Part shown: positions 41,769 through 50,352 of the stretch, in pieces
How the letters are laid out: each line of letters starts with the position of its first letter
Numbering within the stretch: the stretch's first letter is position 1
NCBI GenBank assembly: GCA_017429525.1
Contig: JAFROT010000001.1
Span: 1-57,407, forward strand
DNA: 57,407 nucleotides
Direction of reading: 5' to 3'
From: Bacteroidaceae bacterium
Lineage (GTDB): Bacteria; Bacteroidota; Bacteroidia; Bacteroidales; Bacteroidaceae
Program-made: the position numbers and the translations under genes
The notes under the pieces: generated by a model
What the model saw: the letters and a program-made list of their open reading frames with translations, nothing else
What the model was told of the DNA's origin: nothing
Databases searched by the model: none

Positions 41769-43538
41769 ATGCAAACATTCAACGAACTCAAAAAGGTCCT
41801 GAAGCGAGACAATTCTGCCCTGCCTACAGCGCGTGTCGCACTCGTAGGCGATACCGCGACGCAGTTGTTGGCTACCGCTCTGCGAGGTATGGCTGTGCAA
41901 CGCGGCTTTCAACTCGAGCTCTTCGAGGCTGAGTACGCACAGGTTGAACGGCAGTTCCTTGATCCAGCGAGTGAACTTAGGGCTTTTGGTGCCGACTATA
42001 TCGTCCTCTTCCAATCCACTCACAAGTTGGCAGAGCATCACAGCCTACTTGATGCTGATCGACAGGCCGTTCTGGCCGATGATCGTCTGGCTTTTGTTCA
42101 GTCGGTGTGCAATGACGAAGCTTTCAGCCGTTCCAAGATGATTTGCTTTAACTATCCCGAGATCGACGACAGCGTCTTCGGGAACTATGCCAATCGGATT
42201 GCGACTTCTCTCACGTACCAAGTGCGTCGACTGAACATGATGCTGATGGAACTGAGCCAGGCGCAGTCGAACCTCTTCATCTGCGACCTTGCAGCCTTGC
42301 AGAACAAGTTCGGACGTGACTGGCTGTTCGCGCCTAACGTTTATGTGAGCACTGAGATGGTTGTGAGCATCGATGCCTTGCCGTATGTTGCCGCCCGTGT
42401 GGTGGACATCATCAGTGCACTGCGTGGACAGGTGAAGAAGTGCCTTATCCTCGACCTCGACAATACGCTCTGGGGCGGTGTTATCGGCGATGATGGCCTC
42501 GAAGGTATTCAGCTTGGCCATGGGCTCGGCATTGGAAAAGCATTCAGTGAGTTCCAGCAATGGGTAAAAAAGCTTCGTCAGCGGGGCATTATCATCTGTG
42601 TAGCCTCAAAGAACGACGAGGCTACGGCCAAGGAACCTTTCCTTCATCATCCCGATATGGTGCTAAGTCTGGACGATATTGCTGTATTCCAAGCCAATTG
42701 GGACACGAAGGTCGACAACATTCGCACCATCCAACACATCCTCAACATCGGGTTCGACTCGATGGTATTCCTTGATGACAATCCCTTTGAACGTGCTATT
42801 GTGCGCGAGCATATTGAAGGTATAACAGTGCCTGAACTGCCCGACGACCCTGCTCTCTATCTGGAGTATCTCTACAGCCTCAACCTCTTCGAGACGGCCT
42901 CTTACAGTGTGGCTGACAAGGATCGCACTCGTCAGTATCAGGTCGAGGCGCAGCGCGTACAGCTGGCGCGTACCTTCGACAGCGAACAGGCCTTCCTCCA
43001 CTCCTTGAATATGCGCTCCGTGATTACTGGCTTCACGGCGTTCAACACGCCACGTGTGGCACAGCTCACGCAGCGTAGCAATCAGTTTAATCTACGCACC
43101 ATTCGCTACACTGAGGCCGACATCGCGGCATTGGCTGCCGACGCCTCTGTGATCGACCTTGCCTTCACCCTCGAAGACCGCTTCGGCGACAACGGGCTGA
43201 TTGCCGTCGTAGTGATGCGTCCCTTGGACGGCGATACGCTTTTTATTGACTCTTGGCTGATGAGTTGTCGTGTACTGCGTCGTGGCGTGGAGAATTTTGT
43301 CTTGAATACGATGGTGGAACGAGCTCGAGCGGCTGGCTATCAACGTCTGATTGGCGAGTACATTCCTACGCCCAAGAACCGCATGGTCGAGCATCATTAC
43401 GAGTCGCTGGGCTTCCAGCTTATGCCTGCTGATGCCGCTGCAGCCGTTTCTGTGCGTTACGAACTCTCGCTCGATGACTATAGCCCAAAGCCATGCGAAA
43501 TTGAAGCCGCCAGCTCTGACGGCAATGGTGCTCAATGA
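41769..43538 (+). CDS. FkbH-like HAD-IIIC protein (candidate glyceryl-ACP synthase)
   Basis: A 589-residue FkbH-type protein. An N-terminal region (about 1-210) is of the kind found in Bacteroides FkbH relatives. The HAD core has motif I LDLDNTLWGG (Asp229, Asp231), motif II VASKND (Ser280), a Lys in WDTKVDNIR near 314 and motif IV FLDDNPFER (Asp336, Asp337). The C-terminal 200 residues are GNAT-like. In polyketide pathways FkbH proteins take 1,3-bisphosphoglycerate, remove a phosphate and load the glyceryl group on an ACP thiol. Here the next gene encodes a lone ACP, followed by MBOAT and SGNH genes and no polyketide synthase. I infer that it charges the ACP with glycerate, or a similar C3 acid, for transfer across the membrane. 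Confidence 0.88.
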   Translation: MQTFNELKKVLKRDNSALPTARVALVGDTATQLLATALRGMAVQRGFQLELFEAEYAQVERQFLDPASELRAFGADYIVLFQSTHKLAEHHSLLDADRQAVLADDRLAFVQSVCNDEAFSRSKMICFNYPEIDDSVFGNYANRIATSLTYQVRRLNMMLMELSQAQSNLFICDLAALQNKFGRDWLFAPNVYVSTEMVVSIDALPYVAARVVDIISALRGQVKKCLILDLDNTLWGGVIGDDGLEGIQLGHGLGIGKAFSEFQQWVKKLRQRGIIICVASKNDEATAKEPFLHHPDMVLSLDDIAVFQANWDTKVDNIRTIQHILNIGFDSMVFLDDNPFERAIVREHIEGITVPELPDDPALYLEYLYSLNLFETASYSVADKDRTRQYQVEAQRVQLARTFDSEQAFLHSLNMRSVITGFTAFNTPRVAQLTQRSNQFNLRTIRYTEADIAALAADASVIDLAFTLEDRFGDNGLIAVVVMRPLDGDTLFIDSWLMSCRVLRRGVENFVLNTMVERARAAGYQRLIGEYIPTPKNRMVEHHYESLGFQLMPADAAAAVSVRYELSLDDYSPKPCEIEAASSDGNGAQ

Positions 43539-43581
43539 TAGAGTCGCTGAGCAGATCACGAATTCTCATGATATTTCAACT

Positions 43582-43818
43582 ATGGAAAGAGAAACTATTT
43601 ACAACAAATTGAATGAAATTTTTGCTGACGTACTGGACCTCGATGAGGTTCAACTGACTGATGATACGACGGCCGACGATATCGAGGAGTGGGACTCTCT
43701 GTCGCACATCCAACTTGTCGTTGCCGTAGAGAAAGCATTTGGCATCAAGTTCACTGCTCTCGAAATCATGCGGTGGAAAAATGTCGGAGCCATGGTAGAT
43801 TCTATTCTGAGCAAGTAG
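43582..43818 (+). CDS. Acyl carrier protein of the FkbH-MBOAT cassette
   Basis: A 78-residue free-standing carrier protein. The ATG at 43582 (MERETIYNKLNEIFADVLDL) is chosen because carrier homology begins there, though the frame stays open upstream into the FkbH gene. The attachment serine is Ser39 in EEWDSLSHIQ. The domain is complete and acidic, as expected of a carrier. It lies 43 bases after FkbH and three bases before the MBOAT gene. It is probably primed by the phosphopantetheinyl transferase at 23230 or a housekeeping AcpS, and it occupies the position DltC has in Dlt operons. Confidence 0.92.
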   Translation: MERETIYNKLNEIFADVLDLDEVQLTDDTTADDIEEWDSLSHIQLVVAVEKAFGIKFTALEIMRWKNVGAMVDSILSK

Positions 43819-43821
43819 TCC

Positions 43822-45270
43822 ATGGTCATTAATAGCATCACGTTCTGGCTGTTCTTTGCAGCCATGGCGTTGCCCTATTTCCTCTGTTTCAATCAGAAAC
43901 GGAGTCAGAATGTATGGCTGCTCATCGCCTCCTATGTGTTCTATGGCTGGGCTGACTGGCGCATACTGCCGCTGCTCGTTATCGTGACGGCCGTATATTA
44001 TGGACTTGGCCTTGCCATCGCCAAAAACAATCATGCCAACCCTCGTCGTGCATCGAGCCTTACTACGCTCGGTGTCGTTTCAGGTGTTGGCATCCTGTTT
44101 TATTTCAAGTATTTCGAGTTCTTTGTTCGTGAGATGGCCGGACTTTTTGCTTCATTCGGTCTGCCCGACAGCATTCGAACGCTGCACATTGTCATGCCTA
44201 TAGGCATCAGTTTCTTCACGTTCAAGCTGATGGGGTATGTCATCGAGGTCCATCGTCAGACCATTCGTCCCACACGCGATGCTGTTCAGTTCGCCACCTT
44301 CATCGCGTTCTTCCCTACGATCCTCTCGGGACCTATTGACCGTGCTGAGGCTTTCCTGCCTCAACTTGACGAGGTTCGCCATTGCCGCGTTAGCGATGTC
44401 TCCGAAGGCCTGAAGCGAGTGCTATGGGGCTTGTTCTTGAAGGTTTGCATCGCCGACGTCATCGCACCTTGGACCGATGCAGTATTCCTCAACTATCAAC
44501 ATCACAATGCCACAACACTCCTCGTGGCTGCACCTCTTTACCTTATCCAACTCTATACCGATTTCTGCGGTTTCTCGGAGATGGCGATAGGTGTGGCACG
44601 TGTCCTGGGATTGCGTGTAGCTGAGAATTTCCAAAGGCCCTTTATGGCCAAGAATGTTGCCGAATATTGGCGGCGTTGGCATATGTCGCTGACCACTTGG
44701 ATCACCGACTACGTTTTCATGCCCTTGAATATCGCCTGGCGCAACTGTGGACAGTGGGGACTTTACGCTGCAACCCTCACCAACCTTGTCGTCATCGGCG
44801 TCTGGCATGGGGCCAACTGGACCTATTTCTGGTTCGGTGTCTACCATGGCCTGCTGCTTTGCATCGTCACGGCTCTCGACAAACGCCGCAAGCGTTTTGA
44901 GAAAGCTCATCACTTGAAGAATAACGAGCCCTATATCTGGAGTCGTCGTCTGCTCACGTTCTTTTGCTTTACGCTTGGCTCTGTGCTCTTCCGTGCCACT
45001 TCGGTCACCGACTTTATTGGTACACTTGCTCGCCTTGGTCACGGCTTCGGACCTCTCTACACCGAGGAGTTCTCCAGCCTTGTCCTTTGTGCATTCCCTG
45101 CTATTACGCTGATGTTCCTGCGTGAATGGGCGGCCGAGTATGGACGCAACATTCATTTTATGCATGCGCGCGACGTTCGTCTGCGCATGGTCTCCATCGT
45201 CCTGTTGATCGTCTATATCGTCTATGCCGGACAACTCGAGGGGCAGTCATTCATTTATTTCCAATTCTGA
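43822..45270 (+). CDS. MBOAT family membrane O-acyltransferase (DltB/AlgI-like)
   Basis: A 482-residue inner-membrane O-acyltransferase of the DltB/AlgI branch with about ten helices. Family blocks are NVWLLIASYVFYGWADWR near 30-47, MPIGISFFTFKLMGYVIEV near 125-143, ENFQRPFMAKNVAEYWRRWH with His287, and GVWHGANWTYFWFGVYHG with the catalytic His329. It ends with the AlgI-like FIYFQF. Members take an acyl group from a carrier on the cytoplasmic side and pass it to an extracytoplasmic acceptor. It starts three bases after the ACP gene, which strongly suggests that the ACP-bound group is its donor. The acceptor is unknown. Confidence 0.95.
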   Translation: MVINSITFWLFFAAMALPYFLCFNQKRSQNVWLLIASYVFYGWADWRILPLLVIVTAVYYGLGLAIAKNNHANPRRASSLTTLGVVSGVGILFYFKYFEFFVREMAGLFASFGLPDSIRTLHIVMPIGISFFTFKLMGYVIEVHRQTIRPTRDAVQFATFIAFFPTILSGPIDRAEAFLPQLDEVRHCRVSDVSEGLKRVLWGLFLKVCIADVIAPWTDAVFLNYQHHNATTLLVAAPLYLIQLYTDFCGFSEMAIGVARVLGLRVAENFQRPFMAKNVAEYWRRWHMSLTTWITDYVFMPLNIAWRNCGQWGLYAATLTNLVVIGVWHGANWTYFWFGVYHGLLLCIVTALDKRRKRFEKAHHLKNNEPYIWSRRLLTFFCFTLGSVLFRATSVTDFIGTLARLGHGFGPLYTEEFSSLVLCAFPAITLMFLREWAAEYGRNIHFMHARDVRLRMVSIVLLIVYIVYAGQLEGQSFIYFQF

Positions 45271-45274
45271 AGCC

Positions 45275-46159
45275 ATGCGAAAACTCTTCATCAAAGCCCT
45301 TGTTATTCTTGCCCTTGTGGTCTCATTTGACGTTGTTGTGGGGCTAGTCTCACGGCACATCATCCAAGGACTCTCTGACAAACGTTCGCAGATAGCTACT
45401 ATCCAACAAGCTTTGCTTCGTAAGCAGGCTGACGTTGTCATCCTCGGTGCTTCGTGTGCCAAATATCACTATGATTCGCGAATCATTGCTGACAGCCTCG
45501 ATTTGAGCGTCGAGAATACGGGTGTAGGCGGAATGAATATGGTCTACACCGATCTTGTCCTGCAAGCTTTCCTCGAACGCTGCACGCCACGTATCGTGGT
45601 CGTTGATATCTATGGCCAGCTTGATCCAGGCGAAGGACGCCTGCCGCGTCTGAAACCGTTCTATGGTATCAGCCGCCCCGTGACGGCCTACTTTGATAGC
45701 ATCTCTTCGTGGCAGCAGCGTCTGAAACTCTGTAGCGCCCTTTATCGCTACAATGGTACTCTCGACCTTCTGCTTCGTCATTGCTTCAATGCGCCCAACG
45801 ATAGTCATGGCTTTGCCGAAATGGATGCTATCGATAGATGTATGGACACGGTGGAGGTCCGTCGTTTTCATGCAGATGAATCCAAGCTACCTCATCTGGA
45901 GCACGTCGTTAGTCTCTGTCGCGACCATGACATTCAGCTCGTTTTTGTCCTTTCACCTCGTCGCGAACACGATATAAGCCAAGAGCAATGGATAGCCGAT
46001 CTCTGTCGTAAGCGTGGGATTTTGCTCATCAACGAACTCCATGTGCCCGACTACTACACTGCTCCTGGCTTATTTCATGATGACTCCCACCTTAGCGCGG
46101 CAGGGGCTCATCTCTTCTCTCAGCGTGTGGCTGCATGCTTATCTGAACATCTTCGGTAG
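45275..46159 (+). CDS. Membrane-anchored SGNH protein, partner of the MBOAT (DltD/AlgJ-like role)
   Basis: A 294-residue protein with one N-terminal membrane anchor (about 4-26, KALVILALVVSFDVVVGLV) and an extracytoplasmic SGNH domain. The nucleophile is Ser60 in VVILGASCAKYHYD. Block II-like residues are in ENTGVGGMN, and the catalytic Asp-His pair is Asp269/His272 in FHDDSHLSAAG. It starts four bases after the MBOAT stop. MBOAT proteins of the DltB and AlgI type work with such partners (DltD, AlgJ/AlgX), which move the acyl group to its final acceptor. The 3' end overlaps the convergent GH53 gene by 21 bases. Confidence 0.88.
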   Translation: MRKLFIKALVILALVVSFDVVVGLVSRHIIQGLSDKRSQIATIQQALLRKQADVVILGASCAKYHYDSRIIADSLDLSVENTGVGGMNMVYTDLVLQAFLERCTPRIVVVDIYGQLDPGEGRLPRLKPFYGISRPVTAYFDSISSWQQRLKLCSALYRYNGTLDLLLRHCFNAPNDSHGFAEMDAIDRCMDTVEVRRFHADESKLPHLEHVVSLCRDHDIQLVFVLSPRREHDISQEQWIADLCRKRGILLINELHVPDYYTAPGLFHDDSHLSAAGAHLFSQRVAACLSEHLR

Positions 46160-48280
46160 TGTCAGATTCAAGTATTTGCGTGCGTTCATCCAAGTGTGGC
46201 CGCCCGTGGTGTCGAATGCCTCGTGACGTATACCGCGTTCGGTGAAGAAGGCTTCATTTTGCTTCACGGCATCATGAAGGAAATCATCGCTACCGACACC
46301 GAACCAGATGAGTGGATAGCGTTGGTTCATACGTGTCGGATTGCCAACGAGGTCACTGAAATGCTGGTTGTAGACCTCATTGGTCAGATAGGCTGCGTAA
46401 GCGCAGACGTATGCAAACTTATCCTCGAGCTTGAAGGCTGTATAGAGTGCTTCGCCGCCGCCTCGGGAGAAACCGGCAATGGCACGATGGTTGCGGTCGG
46501 TCAGCGTTCGGAAATTCTTTTCAACGTATGGCATCACGCATTGTTGCATCTCTTGCGAGAATATCTCGTAACACTTCGTGGCGGCATCAGAAGAAGGTCG
46601 TGGATTGCCTGTATTCATGTTGCCGTAAGGCATCACGACGATCATCTTCTTAGCCTTACCCTCGTGAATCAGATTGTCGAGGATGAAATTCGTTCGCCCA
46701 GCCTTGAACCAGGTCTCTTCAGTGTCGGTGGTGCCACTAACCAAGTACAGTACCGGGTACTTTGTTCGCGCACTTGCTTCGTAGTCTGCAGGCGTGTAGA
46801 CGAGCATTGTGCGCAGTTCCTTCAGCACGCTGGAGTAGTAGGTGCAGTATGTGACCTTACCATGGGGAATGTCGCGTTCGGTGTAAGGCATAGCCTCATT
46901 AGGCATCAATAGCAGACTACCCTTGAAGAGCTCATTCGGAAATAGATCTTTGTTGGCGGGGTCGTTTACGGCTTGCCCGTCGACGACGAAGTTGTAAGGA
47001 TAGATATCGGCAACCTCAGGGTGTACTGTAGCTTTCCACACTTGTTCGTCGTCATCCCAGACCATGGGAACAGTCGGGCCCCATTGTCCATTCAATTGGA
47101 CTTCTTTGGCCTGAGGCGCGAACAGACGGAAGGTTACATCACCGTTGGCTTTCACTTCAGGCGATTTCACGCTTTCAAACCAGTCCATACTCTGGCGGCG
47201 AGGCTTGCGTGGCACGTAAGGCCGCTCGGTAAATGCTTCCATAATGGCTGTTGGCGCAGCTTTGCTGTCGAAGGCGCCCAACTTATATCCGCCAGGCAAG
47301 CATTGCGGTTCCCAATAAAAGACGCCACGACAACGACCATTGGTCTGAGTGCGAGCCTCATGGAGAACGCGTGCCAATTCACGACGCCCTTCTTCCATCA
47401 CCTCGGGATGCGTCTCATCTACCTCATAACCCGTCTCTACAATCATGACGTCGCAGCCATATTTTTGGCTGACGTGGCGGATATTGGCCATGCAGTCGGT
47501 GATGATTTGGTCGGCCTTCTTGCTGTATTCTTTCAGATCTTTGGCTTTATTCTCGTTATCGTTCAACGCCCAATAGGGGTAGAGCGACATGCCTATCAGG
47601 TCCCATTTGCCTCCATATTTCTTGACAATGTCCAAGTTCCAGTCGTATAGTGATTGCTTGTGCCCGCGGTCGAGGTGTATAATGACTTGCGTCTTGGGTA
47701 GTATCTTTTTCACAGCATCGTAGCCTGCACGGATGAAACCCGCGTATTGCTTAGGATTCTTCTCGATATGTCCCATGGGCCACAGCAAGCCGTTTGCCGT
47801 CTCGTTACCCACCTGTACCCATCGCGGCTCTATACCATTTTGTTTCAACAGCGTGAGCACTTCGACGGTGTGTTGCTTGACGTCCTTGAGCATCTGCTTA
47901 TACGAGTGGTCCTTCCAGGCGGCGGGTATTGGCTGCTTGGCTGGATCGGCCCATGAATCGGCATAATGAAAATCAATCATCAGGTCCATGCCCAAAGCCT
48001 TCACACGTTGTGCCATTGCCAACACTTGCTCTTTGCCACAATCGCCGCCGCGAGGGTTCACCCAGACACGAAGTCGTATGGCGCTCATTCCATAGTCATT
48101 TTTCAGGAGTTCCAGACATTCACGTTCACGACCTTCGCGGTCGTGGAATTGCACGCCTCGCCGTTCTTGTCCAGCCAGGAAACCTACGTCGGCGCCTTTT
48201 ACAAAATCTTTCTGTGCCTCTTGGCTCTGCATCACCGTTGTCGATGCGAGCATCAGCATGACCAAAATAATTTTTTTCAT
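46139..48280 (-). CDS. GH53 endo-beta-1,4-galactanase fused to CE1 feruloyl esterase
   Basis: A 713-residue secreted two-enzyme protein with signal peptide MKKIILVMLMLASTTVMQSQ. Residues about 25-350 are a GH53 endo-beta-1,4-galactanase: acid/base Glu160 in VQVGNETANGLLWP and nucleophile Glu282 in MIVETGYE. About 370-460 is an immunoglobulin-like E-set/CBM48-type linker domain (VTFRLFAPQAKEVQLNGQW). About 470-713 is a CE1 esterase: Ser605 in AGFSRGGGEAL, Asp665 or Asp666 in GVGSDDF, and His695 in TGGHTW. Together they would cut pectic galactan side chains and remove ferulate from them. The esterase gene at 48381 lies upstream on the same strand with a 100-base gap, so the two probably form an operon. 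Confidence 0.93.
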   Translation of the reverse strand: MKKIILVMLMLASTTVMQSQEAQKDFVKGADVGFLAGQERRGVQFHDREGRERECLELLKNDYGMSAIRLRVWVNPRGGDCGKEQVLAMAQRVKALGMDLMIDFHYADSWADPAKQPIPAAWKDHSYKQMLKDVKQHTVEVLTLLKQNGIEPRWVQVGNETANGLLWPMGHIEKNPKQYAGFIRAGYDAVKKILPKTQVIIHLDRGHKQSLYDWNLDIVKKYGGKWDLIGMSLYPYWALNDNENKAKDLKEYSKKADQIITDCMANIRHVSQKYGCDVMIVETGYEVDETHPEVMEEGRRELARVLHEARTQTNGRCRGVFYWEPQCLPGGYKLGAFDSKAAPTAIMEAFTERPYVPRKPRRQSMDWFESVKSPEVKANGDVTFRLFAPQAKEVQLNGQWGPTVPMVWDDDEQVWKATVHPEVADIYPYNFVVDGQAVNDPANKDLFPNELFKGSLLLMPNEAMPYTERDIPHGKVTYCTYYSSVLKELRTMLVYTPADYEASARTKYPVLYLVSGTTDTEETWFKAGRTNFILDNLIHEGKAKKMIVVMPYGNMNTGNPRPSSDAATKCYEIFSQEMQQCVMPYVEKNFRTLTDRNHRAIAGFSRGGGEALYTAFKLEDKFAYVCAYAAYLTNEVYNQHFSDLVGNPTRMNQRYPLIWFGVGSDDFLHDAVKQNEAFFTERGIRHEAFDTTGGHTWMNARKYLNLTLPKMFR

Positions 48281-48346
48281 ATCTTTGAAACAATGATTTT
48301 TCGATTTGTCAGCTCGTCCGTTCGAGCTTTGCTTTGCATAGAACCT

Positions 48347-48378
48347 GTCAACTCGTCAACTTGTCAACTTGCCAGCTC
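48347..48378. repeat. 8-bp tandem repeat between the two esterase genes
   Basis: Four contiguous units, GTCAACTC, GTCAACTT, GTCAACTT and GCCAGCTC, fill the spacer just after the stop of the minus-strand esterase gene at 48381. It is a simple spacer repeat of the kind common between genes in this group. Confidence 0.85.
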
Positions 48379-48380
48379 CG

Positions 48381-50030
48381 TTACCGTTTCTTCCAATTCT
48401 TGTTTTTGATGGTCCACTGAGGATACATAGTGAGGTCGCCGCCGAGGAACACCGCCTCATGCTCGCTCTTACCCTTCAGCTGCCAGTCCAGCCAAGATGT
48501 TACCATGCGCGCATTGGCGCCACCGAGAGGCTGATCGTAGGTGCCTCCATGGCCACTCGTCGTGTTGTCGGCCAGTACCACGGGCACACGTTTAATAGCG
48601 TCATAGTCCATCTGTGCATTCTTCCAAGCCACGTCCGTAGTGCCACCAACGAGGTAGAGAATAGGGCCGTGCAGCGACTTCAGCGACTTAGCGCTCGCAT
48701 CAGCCATCTCCATCTTTCCCATGCCGGCATTCAGGATCAGATACGTCTTCAGTCGTGGGTCGCCAGCGTTGGCTAGCACCTGTGCGCCACCACAAGAATG
48801 TCCTGCGGCAGCTATCTTCCCGGTGTCTATCTTCTGATAATAGGGTGATTGGGCATCGGCTGCCTGCTGGCATGCCCAATCCATAGCTTTCTTAACCATT
48901 AACGATGGTGTGTGACGCTCCTTCTCGTGCTGGGCAATCATCTGCATCTCGCCGATAGCGATGACTACGTACCCGTGCGATGCCACTTCGATCAGCATCT
49001 TCTCGTAGCCAATGCTCGTGTCCATGCAACCGCCATTGGCAAACACCAGCACAGGTAATGCTGAGCGTTCGCGTGCTACGGCCATTCCCAGATTGACAGG
49101 GCGGTAGACAACGAAGTCCGTGAGCGTGCGTTCGCGCACAGCTATAGCTGTGTAGGGGCCGCTGCCGCCATATTCGGGGACCTTTATCTGTTCAAAACTT
49201 ACCGACGGGTCATCGTGATGCAGATGGCGTGCAAAGAAGGCATCCATAGCCGGTCGTGCGAATTCCATCTGCTGGTCGAAAGCCACTCCGTGTTGGCCGT
49301 GCACCTTGACGTAGTCGACAGCCGTGCCTGCACGCTGCATCTTCACTACCCAGTCCTCCGTCAGGTTAGGCCTCACGATAGGGTCTTCCCCTCCTTGCAA
49401 CACAAGGAAAGGCGTCTGGTTGTGTCCTATGTAGCCGATAGGCCACCACTCGGGATGTTGTGCCCATGGGATGTTGGGGTTGCCAATTTCAGTAGGTGGT
49501 GCACCACCCGCAGCACAAGCTACGCTGCACGACTGCTCACGCCAAGGGTCGGCGTTGTCTTTGAAGGCAGTGCTCTCGGCCGCAACGCCAGCCATTAGTG
49601 AGAGATGTCCGCCAGCCGAGTGGCCGTAGGTGCCGATACGATTAGGGTCAATGCCCAATTCAGCCGCATGTGCTTTCATCCAACGGATGGCACAACGTAC
49701 ATCCTCGATGCAGGCGGGTAGGGGAGCCTCTTGTGTCAGGCGGTAGTTCATGTTAGCCACGACATAGCCTTTCATAGCGTAGTCCACCATCATGGAGCGG
49801 TAAACGGCATCGTTCTTCGAGCCAGCGCTCCAACCGCCGCCGTGAATGATGAGAATGGCAGGACGGTCTTTTTGCGGTCCTGTTTGCGGTTGAGCCAAAT
49901 CCAGAACCGTGCTTGGTCCAACGTCAGTTCGGTAAGGTACATTCTCAGTTACCGTGATACGTCGCTCGTTCTGAGCCATCAGTGCGACTGCTGCTACGAC
50001 AGCAATGGTGAATGTTGCAATTCTTTTCAT
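48381..50030 (-). CDS. Double alpha/beta-hydrolase esterase (BD-FAE-like plus second hydrolase)
   Basis: A 549-residue secreted protein with signal peptide MKRIATFTIAVVAAVALMAQ and two hydrolase domains. The first (about 25-270) has the oxyanion motif IIHGGGWSAG, nucleophile Ser138 in YGHSAGGH, Asp216 in GGEDPIV and His247 in HGQHGVAF. This is the pattern of the bifunctional feruloyl/acetyl-xylan esterase (BD-FAE) family. The second (about 300-545) has nucleophile Ser412 in AAGHSCGGAQ and a candidate His in SGHGG, resembling dienelactone-hydrolase/PET-hydrolase-like folds. The two are distinct domains, not an internal duplication. It should remove acetyl or feruloyl groups from plant cell-wall polysaccharide, alongside the GH53-CE1 enzyme. 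Confidence 0.85.
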   Translation of the reverse strand: MKRIATFTIAVVAAVALMAQNERRITVTENVPYRTDVGPSTVLDLAQPQTGPQKDRPAILIIHGGGWSAGSKNDAVYRSMMVDYAMKGYVVANMNYRLTQEAPLPACIEDVRCAIRWMKAHAAELGIDPNRIGTYGHSAGGHLSLMAGVAAESTAFKDNADPWREQSCSVACAAGGAPPTEIGNPNIPWAQHPEWWPIGYIGHNQTPFLVLQGGEDPIVRPNLTEDWVVKMQRAGTAVDYVKVHGQHGVAFDQQMEFARPAMDAFFARHLHHDDPSVSFEQIKVPEYGGSGPYTAIAVRERTLTDFVVYRPVNLGMAVARERSALPVLVFANGGCMDTSIGYEKMLIEVASHGYVVIAIGEMQMIAQHEKERHTPSLMVKKAMDWACQQAADAQSPYYQKIDTGKIAAAGHSCGGAQVLANAGDPRLKTYLILNAGMGKMEMADASAKSLKSLHGPILYLVGGTTDVAWKNAQMDYDAIKRVPVVLADNTTSGHGGTYDQPLGGANARMVTSWLDWQLKGKSEHEAVFLGGDLTMYPQWTIKNKNWKKR

Positions 50031-50111
50031 GCTATTATAGAGATAGAGTTAGTTGTTGTTCTTCCTGTTTTATTACAGTTGCGTTTACGTTAACTTCATT
50101 CGTTTTCGCTG

Positions 50112-50119
50112 CAAATATA
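50112..50119 (-). promoter_or_regulatory. -7 promoter element for the esterase/GH53 operon
   Basis: The minus strand reads TATATTTG, a TAnnTTTG match about 80 bases upstream of the esterase start. No -33 box is clear. Confidence 0.5.
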
Positions 50120-50259
50120 ACAATTAATTTCTAAACAGGCTGAAACATTTCAAGTAAAAAACTGATTGAATCCTGATGTTTGGCGTTAAAACGCAAGATT
50201 TTGAGACGTCGAATGCACTTTTTGCCCATTCGTCTCCCCTCTAATTGGAAAAACTTTAT

Positions 50260-50267
50260 TACCTTTG
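50260..50267 (+). promoter_or_regulatory. -7 promoter element for the PorT-like barrel gene
   Basis: TACCTTTG matches the consensus and lies 85 bases upstream of the ATG at 50353. TTGG at 50245-50248 is nearby, but only 11 bases away. Confidence 0.5.
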
Positions 50268-50352
50268 CCGACGAAAAGCGGGACGAAGCATGATTCACCT
50301 TTAGCGTCTTCTTCCAACTCCATTTCGTCAATCGATTTCAATTAACTCTGAT

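Larger units (their letters stand above)
50031..50352. other. Divergent intergenic region between esterase and barrel genes
   Basis: No gene is visible. The stretch carries a minus-strand -7 element at 50112-50119 and a plus-strand -7 element at 50260-50267, so it is a divergent promoter region of about 320 bases with fairly long leaders. Confidence 0.6.

Noticed and set aside
41769-43818. FkbH and ACP genes as part of a polyketide or hybrid NRPS pathway
   Set aside because: No ketosynthase or other polyketide domain is in the window, the NRPS lies 6 kb away with intervening unrelated genes, and the ACP is tightly linked to MBOAT and SGNH genes instead. A shared role with the NRPS cannot be fully excluded.
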